From an uncultured Flavobacteriaceae bacterium (GTDB taxonomy: Bacteria; Bacteroidota; Bacteroidia; Flavobacteriales; Flavobacteriaceae), in the NCBI GenBank assembly GCA_905479475.1, contig CAJQMT010000004.1:1-64000 (forward strand): DNA of 64,000 nucleotides. Direction: 5' to 3'. A program made the translations under genes and the position numbers. How positions within the stretch are numbered: the stretch's first letter is position 1; every line of letters begins with the position of its first letter. The notes under the pieces are model-generated. The model was not told where the DNA came from, ran no database searches, and was given only the letters and a program-made list of their open reading frames with translations. This document shows, piece after piece, positions 46,183 to 53,497 of this stretch.

Positions 46183-46240
46183 TCCACTTTACAAAGGGTA
46201 TCGATTTTATCAAACTAAACTATATTTAATTTATACAAGT

Positions 46241-47059
46241 ATGTACAATTTATTAAAAGGGAAAAAAGGAATCATTTTTGGAGCGTTGGATTCCAATTCA
46301 ATTGCTTGGAAAGTAGCGGAGCGTGCACATGAAGAGGGAGCAACCTTTGTTTTGACGAACGCACCTATTGCTATGAGAATGGGTACAATAAACGAATTGG
46401 CAGAAAAGACAGGTTCTCAAGTGATTCCTGCCGATGCAACTTCTATGGAAGATTTGTCAAATTTGATTGACCAATCTACTGAGATTTTGGGAGGTAAAAT
46501 AGATTTTGTTTTACACTCTATCGGAATGTCTTTAAACGTTCGAAAAGGAAAGCATTACACAGATTCAAATTATGATTTTACGCACAAAGGTTTTGACATC
46601 TCAGCTTTGTCATTTCATAGAGTGATGAATTTGTTGTATAATAAAAAAGCAATGAACGAATGGGGGTCTATTGTTGCATTGACTTATATGGCAGCACAAC
46701 GTGTGTTTCCAGATTACAATGATATGGCAGACAACAAGGCTTATTTGGAATCTATCGCCCGTAGTTTTGGTTACTTTTTTGGAAGAGACCACAAAGTACG
46801 TGTCAATACGATTTCTCAATCGCCAACACCAACCACTGCAGGAAGTGGAGTGAAAGGTTTTGATGGATTTATCAATTATGCTGAAAAAATGTCAGCTTTA
46901 GGAAATGCGACTGCAGCAGAGTGTGCGGACTATACCATTTCTTTGTTTTCTGACTTGACGAAAAAAGTAACTTTGCAAAATCTTTTCCACGATGGAGGCT
47001 TCTCAAATATGGGAGTAAGTGACGGAGTGATGGAGAAATTTGTCAATGAAGATGCGTAA
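46241..47059 (+). CDS. fabI: enoyl-ACP reductase (NADH)
   Basis: Reduces trans-2-enoyl-ACP in fatty-acid elongation. 272 residues. The FabI-type glycine loop IIFGALDSNSIAW, LHSIGMS and the catalytic Tyr/Lys pair in the VFPDYNDMADNKAYLE region are present, followed by VNTISQSPTPTTAG. It has its own promoter and a clear terminator. Confidence 0.95.
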   Translation: MYNLLKGKKGIIFGALDSNSIAWKVAERAHEEGATFVLTNAPIAMRMGTINELAEKTGSQVIPADATSMEDLSNLIDQSTEILGGKIDFVLHSIGMSLNVRKGKHYTDSNYDFTHKGFDISALSFHRVMNLLYNKKAMNEWGSIVALTYMAAQRVFPDYNDMADNKAYLESIARSFGYFFGRDHKVRVNTISQSPTPTTAGSGVKGFDGFINYAEKMSALGNATAAECADYTISLFSDLTKKVTLQNLFHDGGFSNMGVSDGVMEKFVNEDA

Positions 47060-47072
47060 ATGATACAGTATT

Positions 47073-47109
47073 TAAAAAAATGCAAGTCCAACAGGCTTGC
47101 ATTTTTTTT
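47073..47109 (+). terminator. fabI terminator
   Basis: TGCAAGTC (47081-47088) pairs with GGCTTGCA (47094-47101), one G-U, with flanking A-run and eight T. Confidence 0.85.
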
Positions 47110-47167
47110 GCATAAGATCTTCTTTGAATTCATGAGAAGCTTGTTATCTTTGACTTTTATTTGTTGA

Positions 47168-48136
47168 ATGATGTATTCTATTATCATACCGGTATACAAC
47201 AGACCTTTAGAAATAGAGGAATTGTTAGAAAGTTTGACACTGCTTGAGGGAGCGGTTGCTTTTGAAGTATTGGTTGTTGAAGACGGTTCTCCAAATACGT
47301 GTCAAGACATTGTAAAAAAGTTTGAAGAAAAACTAAACATCCACTATTTTTTAACAGAGAATCAAGGTGCGGGTAGAAGTCGAAACTACGGAATGCAAAA
47401 GGCGAAAGGAGATTATTTTGTGATTTTTGATTCAGACTGTATCATTCCACCAGAATATTTGAGCTCAGTAGACAAAGCTTTAAAAGATAATTTTACAGAT
47501 GCTTATGGAGGACCGGATGCTGCACATAAAAGTTTTACAGACATTCAAAAAGCCATCAACTATTCCATGACTTCTGTTTTTACAACAGGAGGTATTCGAG
47601 GAAACAAAAGAGCTGTGGGGAAATTTCAACCGAGAAGTTTCAATCTAGGTTTGTCAAAAAAAGCCTTTGAACTTACGCAAGGTTTCTCTGATTTGAAAAT
47701 CGGAGAAGATATTGATTTGACGTTTCGATTGTGGGAGAATGGGTGTAATACACAGCTAATAGAAACCGCTTTTGTCTATCATAAAAGACGCAACACCTTT
47801 GGTCAGTTTTACAAACAAACCCAAGCTTTTGGAAAAGCACGTCCGTTTTTGAACAAACGATTTCCCGGCACGGCAAGATGGACCTATTGGTTTCCCAGTT
47901 TGTTTAGTTTCGGACTGCTTTTAGCTTTGTTTACTTTTGTGCTAGGTGCCCCCTTCGGAATGTTGTGGTACGGAATTTATTATGCTGTCCTGTTTGTTCA
48001 TTCGAGTGCACTCAATAAAAGTTTACGTGTCGGTGCACTGAGTTTGATGAGTACAACTATTCAGTTTTTTGGTTATGGTTTGGGATTTTTAATGAGCCAG
48101 TTTTCTCGAAGAAAAAGTTCGCATTCATTTTTTTAA
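47168..48136 (+). CDS. family 2 glycosyltransferase, membrane-associated
   Basis: 322 residues. The GT-A domain shows SIIIPVYNRPLEIEELL at the N-terminus, VLVVEDGS, the GAGRSRNYGMQKAKGDYFVIFDSDC acceptor and metal DxD region, and a late GEDIDLTFRLW. Two or three C-terminal hydrophobic segments (about 235-310) suggest membrane anchoring. It transfers a sugar from an activated donor to an unknown acceptor, possibly a lipid or surface glycan. Confidence 0.9.
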   Translation: MMYSIIIPVYNRPLEIEELLESLTLLEGAVAFEVLVVEDGSPNTCQDIVKKFEEKLNIHYFLTENQGAGRSRNYGMQKAKGDYFVIFDSDCIIPPEYLSSVDKALKDNFTDAYGGPDAAHKSFTDIQKAINYSMTSVFTTGGIRGNKRAVGKFQPRSFNLGLSKKAFELTQGFSDLKIGEDIDLTFRLWENGCNTQLIETAFVYHKRRNTFGQFYKQTQAFGKARPFLNKRFPGTARWTYWFPSLFSFGLLLALFTFVLGAPFGMLWYGIYYAVLFVHSSALNKSLRVGALSLMSTTIQFFGYGLGFLMSQFSRRKSSHSFF

Positions 48137-48155
48137 ATACGAACGAGTAGTTTTT

Positions 48156-48473
48156 TTAATTGAGAGTATCAAACTCAATCAGAAAAAGAGTTTCGTTGTC
48201 TTTTTTCATGTAAAAATTTTCACGCGCAAATTTTTTCAAAAGATTAGAGTCCTCTAAGGTTTCAATCATTTTTTTGTTCCGTTTGATCTCTGTTTCATAA
48301 AATTCTATTGAATTTTCCAGTTCCTCGATTTCTTTGTTAAATTCTCGGTGATTTAAAAAAGAATTTTCGTCAATAAACAACATCCAAATCGTGAATAGCA
48401 AAAGGATGAGTACATACCGATTGGTAAAAAATTTAAAAATTTTATTAGTTGTAATTTTTTTTAGGAATTTCAT
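48156..48473 (-). CDS. FtsB/DivIC-like septum protein
   Basis: 105 residues. A basic N-terminus, one membrane span (YVLILLLFTIWMLFI, about 20-34) and a coiled coil (REFNKEIEELENSIEFYETEIKRNKKMIETL) are followed by FARENFYMKKDNETLFLIE, the pattern of FtsB and DivIC. It would bridge FtsL and FtsQ at the division site. The start overlaps the udk stop by 4 bp. Confidence 0.85.
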   Translation of the reverse strand: MKFLKKITTNKIFKFFTNRYVLILLLFTIWMLFIDENSFLNHREFNKEIEELENSIEFYETEIKRNKKMIETLEDSNLLKKFARENFYMKKDNETLFLIEFDTLN

Positions 48474-49075
48474 GGGTTCAAGGGAATACTATTTAATAAC
48501 ACGTGAAACGCATCGTTGTTGTTTCTGTCATTTTGAATCAGAATATCGGCGATGCCTTTAGAAGGTTCAATATACAAAATGTGCATGGGTTTCAGTGTGT
48601 TTTGAAACCTGTTTTTAACCTCGTCTTCTGTTCTCCCTCGTTCCAAATGGTCTCTGTAAATTCTGCGTTGCAAACGCACTTTTTCAGAGGCCTCCATGAA
48701 AACTTTCAAATCTAGTAGTTTTACAATTCTTTTGTCGTGTAGTAACAAGATTCCTTCCACAATAAGAATTTGTTTTGGAGAGACATGCTGTGTTTTCGAT
48801 ATTCTGCGATGCTTTTTAAAAGAGTATATTGGAGAGGCGATGCTTTCTCCTTTTTTCAAAGATAAAAGATGTGTGTATAAGAGGTCAAAATCAATAGAGT
48901 TTGGATGGTCGAAGTTGAGTTTGGCACGATCCTCAAAACAAAGTTTTTCATTGCTTTTGTAATAGGCATCTTGTGAGAGGACCGAGACATGATTACTGCC
49001 GTAATGTGCAATTACTTTTTCAACCAAGGTAGTTTTACCACTTGCGGTACCTCCTGCAATTCCAATTGTAAACAT
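48470..49075 (-). CDS. udk: uridine kinase
   Basis: Phosphorylates uridine and cytidine in nucleoside salvage. From the ATG at 49075 the protein begins MFTIGIAGGTASGKTT with its P-loop. SVLSQDAYYKS, NFDHPNSIDFDLL and ILIVEGILLL are further family motifs. A frame from 49183 would add 36 residues across a terminator and was rejected. About 201 residues, usual length. Confidence 0.93.
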   Translation of the reverse strand: MFTIGIAGGTASGKTTLVEKVIAHYGSNHVSVLSQDAYYKSNEKLCFEDRAKLNFDHPNSIDFDLLYTHLLSLKKGESIASPIYSFKKHRRISKTQHVSPKQILIVEGILLLHDKRIVKLLDLKVFMEASEKVRLQRRIYRDHLERGRTEDEVKNRFQNTLKPMHILYIEPSKGIADILIQNDRNNNDAFHVLLNSIPLNP

Positions 49076-49105
49076 TTCCTTCGTTTTTAGTAAAACAAAA
49101 ATAAA

Positions 49106-49133
49106 AAAAAGAGACCTGCTTTGGTCTCTTTTT
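49106..49133 (-). terminator. metK terminator
   Basis: AAAAGAGACC (49107-49116) pairs with GGTCTCTTTT (49123-49132); the minus strand continues in a T-run. It separates metK from udk. Confidence 0.82.
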
Positions 49134-49172
49134 CTGTAATAATCTATAGTTGAAAGCTTTCCTGAAGTAAAA

Positions 49173-50429
49173 TTACAGGCCAAAAACTTCTTTTACTTGC
49201 GATACATAATCTAGTTTTTCCCAAGTAAATGTTTCAATTTCTTTTTCTACAATTTCACCACTAGGAGAACTGTAACGCACTGTTTTGACTTTAGGAGTTT
49301 TTCCCATATGACCGTATGCAGCCGTTTCCAAATAGATAGGGTTTCTTAACTTCAAACGTTCTTCAATGGCAATAGGGCGCATGTCGAAAAGAGTGCTTAT
49401 TTTTTTTGCAATCTCACCATCAGACAAAGCAACCTTTGAAGTTCCGTAAGTTTCTACAAAAATCCCCATTGGCTCTACCACGCCTATAGCATAGGAAACT
49501 TGTACCAATAATTCATCAGCAACTCCAGCAGCTACTAAATTCTTTGCAATATGTCTCGTGGCATACGCAGCAGATCGGTCTACTTTACTCGGGTCTTTTC
49601 CGCTAAAAGCTCCACCACCGTGTGCTCCTTTTCCTCCATAAGTATCCACAATTATTTTTCGTCCTGTCAAACCGGTGTCTCCATGAGGTCCACCAATTAC
49701 AAATTTTCCTGTTGGATTGATGTGGTATTTGATATCGTTTCCAAACAAGGCTTGAATTTCTGGTGTCAATTTTGCTAGAACTCTTGGAATTAAAATGGAT
49801 AGAATATCCGATTTTATTTTTGCCAACATGATTGTGTCATCTGTGTCAAAAGGATCGTGTTGTGTAGAGATGACAATAGCCTCAATTCGTTGCGGTTTGT
49901 TGTCGTCAGAATATTCAATGGTTACCTGACTTTTTGCGTCTGGACGTAAGTATGGAATATCTTTGTTTTCTCTCCTCAATTCCGCAAGTTCAATCAATAA
50001 TCGATGCGATAGTTCAAGCGCTAAAGGCATGTAGTTGTCCGTTTCGTTGGTGGCATAACCAAACATCATTCCTTGGTCACCCGCTCCTTGCTCTTCTTTT
50101 TTAGCCCTGTCAATCCCTCGGTTGATATCTTCCGACTGCTCATGAATGGCTGACAGAACACCGCATGAGTTCCCGTCAAATTGATATTCTCCTTTGGTGT
50201 ACCCAATTTTATTTATAGTTTCACGTGCAATTTTCTGAACATCTAGATAAGTGCTTGACTTCACTTCTCCCGCTAAGAAAACTTGACCCGTGGTTACCAT
50301 GGTTTCACAGGCAACTTTAGATTGAGGATCGAATGCCATGAAATTGTCAATCAATGCGTCCGATATTTGATCTGCTACTTTGTCTGGATGTCCTTCTGAA
50401 ACGGATTCAGAGGTAAATAAATACGCCAT
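49173..50429 (-). CDS. metK: S-adenosylmethionine synthetase
   Basis: Makes SAM from ATP and methionine. 418 residues, the usual length. Motifs are [33 protein letters not shown], the P-loop-like [14 protein letters not shown] and [19 protein letters not shown]. It has its own promoter and a 5' leader with a SAM-II-like aptamer, so its expression is probably lowered when SAM is abundant. It is divergent from metY, and the shared 370-bp region holds the control elements of both. Confidence 0.97.
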   Translation of the reverse strand: MAYLFTSESVSEGHPDKVADQISDALIDNFMAFDPQSKVACETMVTTGQVFLAGEVKSSTYLDVQKIARETINKIGYTKGEYQFDGNSCGVLSAIHEQSEDINRGIDRAKKEEQGAGDQGMMFGYATNETDNYMPLALELSHRLLIELAELRRENKDIPYLRPDAKSQVTIEYSDDNKPQRIEAIVISTQHDPFDTDDTIMLAKIKSDILSILIPRVLAKLTPEIQALFGNDIKYHINPTGKFVIGGPHGDTGLTGRKIIVDTYGGKGAHGGGAFSGKDPSKVDRSAAYATRHIAKNLVAAGVADELLVQVSYAIGVVEPMGIFVETYGTSKVALSDGEIAKKISTLFDMRPIAIEERLKLRNPIYLETAAYGHMGKTPKVKTVRYSSPSGEIVEKEIETFTWEKLDYVSQVKEVFGL

Positions 50430-50480
50430 ACTTGTTTTCTTTAAATTAGTTAAAAAGAGAAAAAAGAAAACTGACCAAAG

Positions 50481-50512
50481 GCTAAAGAACTAGATAGGTA
50501 TCCTGCTTTAGC
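50481..50512 (-). promoter_or_regulatory. alternative hairpin of the metK leader
   Basis: On the RNA, GCUAAAG of the aptamer (50512-50506) can pair perfectly with CUUUAGC (50487-50481), with an 18-nt loop. This pairing would destroy the ligand-binding pseudoknot, so it is the likely switching partner. Confidence 0.55.
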
Positions 50513-50556
50513 ACTTTTTTTACGAGGTGGCAATCAGTCAAATCTCTCCTCTTTGT
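50500..50556 (-). promoter_or_regulatory. SAM-II/SAM-V-like riboswitch aptamer before metK
   Basis: Read on the minus strand, a GAGG/CCUC stem (50551-50548 and 50527-50524) encloses AGAUUUGACUGAUUGCCA and is followed by an A-rich linker and GUGCUAAAGCAGG (50514-50502). This arrangement of AUUU, UUGC and GUGCUAAAG corresponds to the pseudoknot core I remember for SAM-II and SAM-V. It lies about 70 nt before metK, directly after the predicted transcription start. The class assignment is from memory and not from a covariance search. Confidence 0.7.
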
Positions 50557-50565
50557 TTATGATTG

Positions 50566-50573
50566 CAAAATTA
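50566..50573 (-). promoter_or_regulatory. metK promoter -7 element
   Basis: The minus strand reads TAATTTTG followed by C, an exact TAnnTTTGC. The predicted start near 50559 puts the riboswitch aptamer at the 5' end of the mRNA. Confidence 0.6.
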
Positions 50574-50590
50574 TAAAAAAGAAATGAATA

Positions 50591-50621
50591 TTGCCTTCTT
50601 AAAAAAATGTTTCTACATTTG
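50591..50621 (+). promoter_or_regulatory. metY promoter
   Basis: TTG at 50591-50593 and TACATTTG at 50614-50621 with a 20-bp spacer match the consensus very well. Predicted start near 50628, giving a leader of about 172 nt. Confidence 0.7.
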
Positions 50622-50627
50622 CACATT

Positions 50628-50799
50628 GAATTTTGAAAAAAATTCATTTTTATTTTACTGAGAACAGTGTCTTGATTCCGCTGTGGTTTAGAAACATACA
50701 ACAGATTCAAGAGAATACAAAACTACCAGAAGAAATATAAACTTCTACATGTTTAATGTTGGAGGTTTTTTTAAAACGAATTCGTAAAAACAAACAAGT
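50628..50799 (+). promoter_or_regulatory. structured metY leader with terminator-like hairpin
   Basis: Three hairpins can be drawn. A is ACTG-AGAA-CAGT at 50657-50668. B pairs CTTGA (50671-50675) with TCAAG (50707-50711), extended by CTGT/ACAG and a GTT-TAGA-AAC tip. C pairs AAAACTACCA (50719-50728) with TGGAGGTTTT (50760-50769), with GAAG/CTTC inside, and is followed by seven T ending at 50772. Hairpin C has the shape of an intrinsic terminator 28 bp before the metY ATG. A perfect palindrome ACGAATTCGT (50776-50785) follows. I do not recognise a known riboswitch class: there is no S-box GGCAACC core and no SAM-II core. Confidence 0.5.
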
Positions 50800-52074
50800 A
50801 TGGACATTCAAAAATTAGCAACCCAGGCATTGCATGCGGGGCACGAAACAAAAGAAACATTGGGAACAAGAGCGGTTCCTATTTATCAATCCTCGTCTTA
50901 TGTCTTTAACGACACAGATCATGCAGCAAATTTATTTTCGTTGGCAGAATTAGGGTTTATTTACACAAGATTGAACAATCCAACAAACGATATTTTACAA
51001 AAACGTTTGGCAGCAATTGAGGGAGGAATTGGAGCTGTTGTTTTTGCTTCAGGAACCGCTGCTATTTCAACAGGTTTGATGACTTTGTTGAAAGCAGGAG
51101 ATCATATTGTGGCATCAAGTAGTTTGTATGGAGGGACTTACAATTTGTTAAATGTAACCTTGCCAAGATTAGGAATTACAACAACTTTTGTAGATGCATC
51201 TAACCCAGACAGTTTTAAGGACGCTGTGCAGGACAACACACGTGCTTTCTTTGTTGAATCGCTTGGGAATCCAAAATTAGATGTATTGGATTTGGAAGCT
51301 ATTTCAGAACATGCAAAACAAGCAGAGGTTCCTTTTATTGTTGATAATACGGTCGCTACACCAGCTTTATTGAATCCAATCAAACACGGTGCAAATATTG
51401 TGATTCACTCGCTGACAAAATATATTGGAGGGCAAGGAAACTCTTTGGGAGGAGCTATTGTTGATGCAGGAACTTTCAATTGGGCAAACGGGAAATTCCC
51501 AGAATTTACAGAGCCTTCAGCAGGATACCATGGATTGGTGTACCACGATGTATTAGGAGCAGCATCTTATACGTTCAAACTAATTTTGGAAGGTTTACGT
51601 GACTTTGGAGGAGCATTAAGTCCATTCAATGCTTTTCAAATTATTCAAGGTTTGGAAACATTGCCAGTACGTATAAAACAACACAGTGAAAATGCTTTGG
51701 AACTTGCCCAATGGCTTGAGTCTAGAGAAGAAGTTGCTTGGGTTAATTACCCTGGTTTGGAAAGTAATAAATACCACGAAATGGCAAAGAAATATTTGCC
51801 AAAAGGACAAAGTGGAATCGTGACTTTTGGAATCAAAGGAGGATTTGAAGCCGCCAAGAAAGTAACAGATGCTACAGAGATATTCTCATTGTTAGCGAAT
51901 ATAGGGGATACAAAATCATTGATTATCCATCCAGCAAGCACAACACATCAACAATTGAGCGTTGCGCAGCAAGCAGATGCAGGGGTTTCACAAGACCTAA
52001 TTCGTTTGTCTGTTGGTTTGGAAGATATTGCTGATTTGAAAGCCGATTTGGAACAAGCTTTCAAGGCATTGTAA
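50800..52074 (+). CDS. metY: O-acetylhomoserine sulfhydrylase
   Basis: PLP enzyme of the Cys/Met gamma-family that makes homocysteine directly from O-acetylhomoserine and sulfide. 424 residues, the long MetY length. ALHAGHETKETLGTRAVPIYQSSSY at the N-terminus and the PLP Lys in HSLTKYIGGQGNSLGG are diagnostic. It is preceded by a structured leader and followed by its own terminator. The metX product downstream would supply its substrate. Confidence 0.94.
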   Translation: MDIQKLATQALHAGHETKETLGTRAVPIYQSSSYVFNDTDHAANLFSLAELGFIYTRLNNPTNDILQKRLAAIEGGIGAVVFASGTAAISTGLMTLLKAGDHIVASSSLYGGTYNLLNVTLPRLGITTTFVDASNPDSFKDAVQDNTRAFFVESLGNPKLDVLDLEAISEHAKQAEVPFIVDNTVATPALLNPIKHGANIVIHSLTKYIGGQGNSLGGAIVDAGTFNWANGKFPEFTEPSAGYHGLVYHDVLGAASYTFKLILEGLRDFGGALSPFNAFQIIQGLETLPVRIKQHSENALELAQWLESREEVAWVNYPGLESNKYHEMAKKYLPKGQSGIVTFGIKGGFEAAKKVTDATEIFSLLANIGDTKSLIIHPASTTHQQLSVAQQADAGVSQDLIRLSVGLEDIADLKADLEQAFKAL

Positions 52075-52091
52075 GCCAAAATAGAAGAGAG

Positions 52092-52174
52092 AGCCTCGCT
52101 GGAACTTTTTAGGAAACACCGCTGTTAATACGTCAGATTTGTTGTTTTACTGAGAAGTTGCAGCGGGGCTTTTT
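52092..52174 (+). terminator. metY terminator, long-loop hairpin
   Basis: AGCCTCGCTG (52092-52101) pairs with CAGCGGGGCT (52161-52170), one G-U, followed by TTTT. The loop of about 60 nt is unusually long for an intrinsic terminator. Confidence 0.6.
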
Positions 52175-52206
52175 ACTTTTGAAAAGGTAAATATTACTAA
52201 GAAAAA

Positions 52207-52236
52207 TTGTAAATACGTAAATAATTCATACTTTTG
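52207..52236 (+). promoter_or_regulatory. promoter of the S-box metX operon
   Basis: TTG at 52207-52209 and TACTTTTG at 52229-52236 followed by C, 19-bp spacer. The predicted start near 52243 lies about 20 nt before the riboswitch. Confidence 0.7.
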
Positions 52237-52261
52237 CGGTACAGTTCTTACTTTTATTGTA

Positions 52262-52375
52262 ATCGTTATCAAGAAAGGCAGAGGGATTAGACCCGTTGAA
52301 GCCTTAGCAACCCTTTAGCTTTAAAGAAGGTGCTAAATTCTACCTTGACCGTTGAAATGGTTTGGATAGATAACT
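52262..52375 (+). promoter_or_regulatory. SAM-I (S-box) riboswitch before metX
   Basis: The conserved S-box core is visible: P1 strands GTTATC (52265-52270) and GATAAC (52369-52374), AGAGGGATTAGACCC, TGAAGCC, the kink-turn AGCAACCC, then AAGGTGCTAA and P4. The ligand-binding elements are in canonical order. Downstream, GACTT/AAGTC (52379-52393) and seven T (52399-52405) could form the expression platform. SAM would repress the metX-thrA/metL-metZ operon. Confidence 0.9.
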
Positions 52376-52465
52376 ATAGACTTCTATAAAGTCACCGCTT
52401 TTTTTATAACATTATTTTAGCTGTAAAGCTTTTTTGAAACTCGCAATTTGTTGCGATAAGAACGA

Positions 52466-53452
52466 ATGAAAGAAATAATGAATAGCAATTTAAAATATCA
52501 TTCTATAGAGAAATTTACCACTGAAACAGGCGTGGTATGCAACGATCTCGAGCTTTCGTATGAAGTGTTCGGACAAGAGTTGCATACAGCACCTATTGTG
52601 CTGGTAAACCATGCACTTACGGGAAATTCTGATGTTGCGAGTGCACATTCTGGTTGGTGGAAAGGTGTTGTTTCCAAGGGGAATTTAATAGACACCCAGA
52701 AATATACCATTCTAGCTTTCAATATTCCAGGAAACGGATATGATAAAAAACCAGGAAATTTAATTGAAAATTACAAAGATTTTACGGCAAGAGATATTGC
52801 CAAATTGTACGGGCAAGCCTTGAACGAATTACAAATAGCCACGCTACATGCCGTTATTGGAGGGTCGCTTGGAGGAGGTATTTCGTGGGAATTGGCTGTT
52901 TTGTATCCTAATTTAGCAGAATATTTGGTTTCGATAGCGTCTGATTGGAAAGCTTCCGATTGGATTTTAGCTCACAATAAAGTACAGGAACAAATTTTAT
53001 TAAATTCAAAAAAACCAGTCCATGATGCCCGCATGATGGCAATGTTGTTTTACAGGACTGCAGCTTCTTTTAAAGATAAATTTGACAGGTCTGTAAATGA
53101 GAATTTAGGAATTCCCAATGTAGAAAGTTGGTTGTTACACCATGGGTTTCAGCTCGAAAATAGATTTCATTTGCAATCCTATAAGATGGTCAATCATATT
53201 TTGTCTACTTTAGATATCACAAGAGACAGAGGAAGTTTTGAAGAGGTGGTCAAAACCATCAAATCGAAGATTTTTCAAATAGGAATTGATTCGGATTTCT
53301 TTTTTGTTCCACAAGAAAATATAGAAACAAAAAAGAGGTTAGATGCACTAGGAATTCAAAGCATTTATAAAGAGATCAGTTCTATTCATGGTCATGATGG
53401 TTTTTTAGTAGAAAATGAACAGTTGAAAGAATTGTTGAAAGATGTTTTTTAG
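52466..53452 (+). CDS. metX: homoserine O-acetyltransferase-like alpha/beta hydrolase
   Basis: 328 residues of the MetX family, which activates homoserine with acetyl-CoA for methionine synthesis. The oxyanion strand VNHALTGNSD, the nucleophile elbow GGSLGGGISWE, the Asp in IGIDSDFFFVP and the final His in IHGHDGFL form the triad. It is slightly shorter than typical MetX. An in-frame ATG at 52478 is an alternative start. First gene after the S-box riboswitch, and the next gene makes homoserine. Confidence 0.9.
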   Translation: MKEIMNSNLKYHSIEKFTTETGVVCNDLELSYEVFGQELHTAPIVLVNHALTGNSDVASAHSGWWKGVVSKGNLIDTQKYTILAFNIPGNGYDKKPGNLIENYKDFTARDIAKLYGQALNELQIATLHAVIGGSLGGGISWELAVLYPNLAEYLVSIASDWKASDWILAHNKVQEQILLNSKKPVHDARMMAMLFYRTAASFKDKFDRSVNENLGIPNVESWLLHHGFQLENRFHLQSYKMVNHILSTLDITRDRGSFEEVVKTIKSKIFQIGIDSDFFFVPQENIETKKRLDALGIQSIYKEISSIHGHDGFLVENEQLKELLKDVF

Positions 53453-53497
53453 ACGAAAGTTAAAAGCTAAAAAAAAGACTTTTAAAATATTGAAAAA

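Noticed and set aside
49076..49183. Upstream start of udk
   Set aside because: Crosses the metK terminator; the P-loop N-terminus begins correctly at 49075.
50628..50799. S-box or SAM-II riboswitch before metY
   Set aside because: No GGCAACC/GGTGCTAA core and no AUUU-UUGC-GCUAAAG arrangement on the plus strand; reported instead as an unassigned leader.
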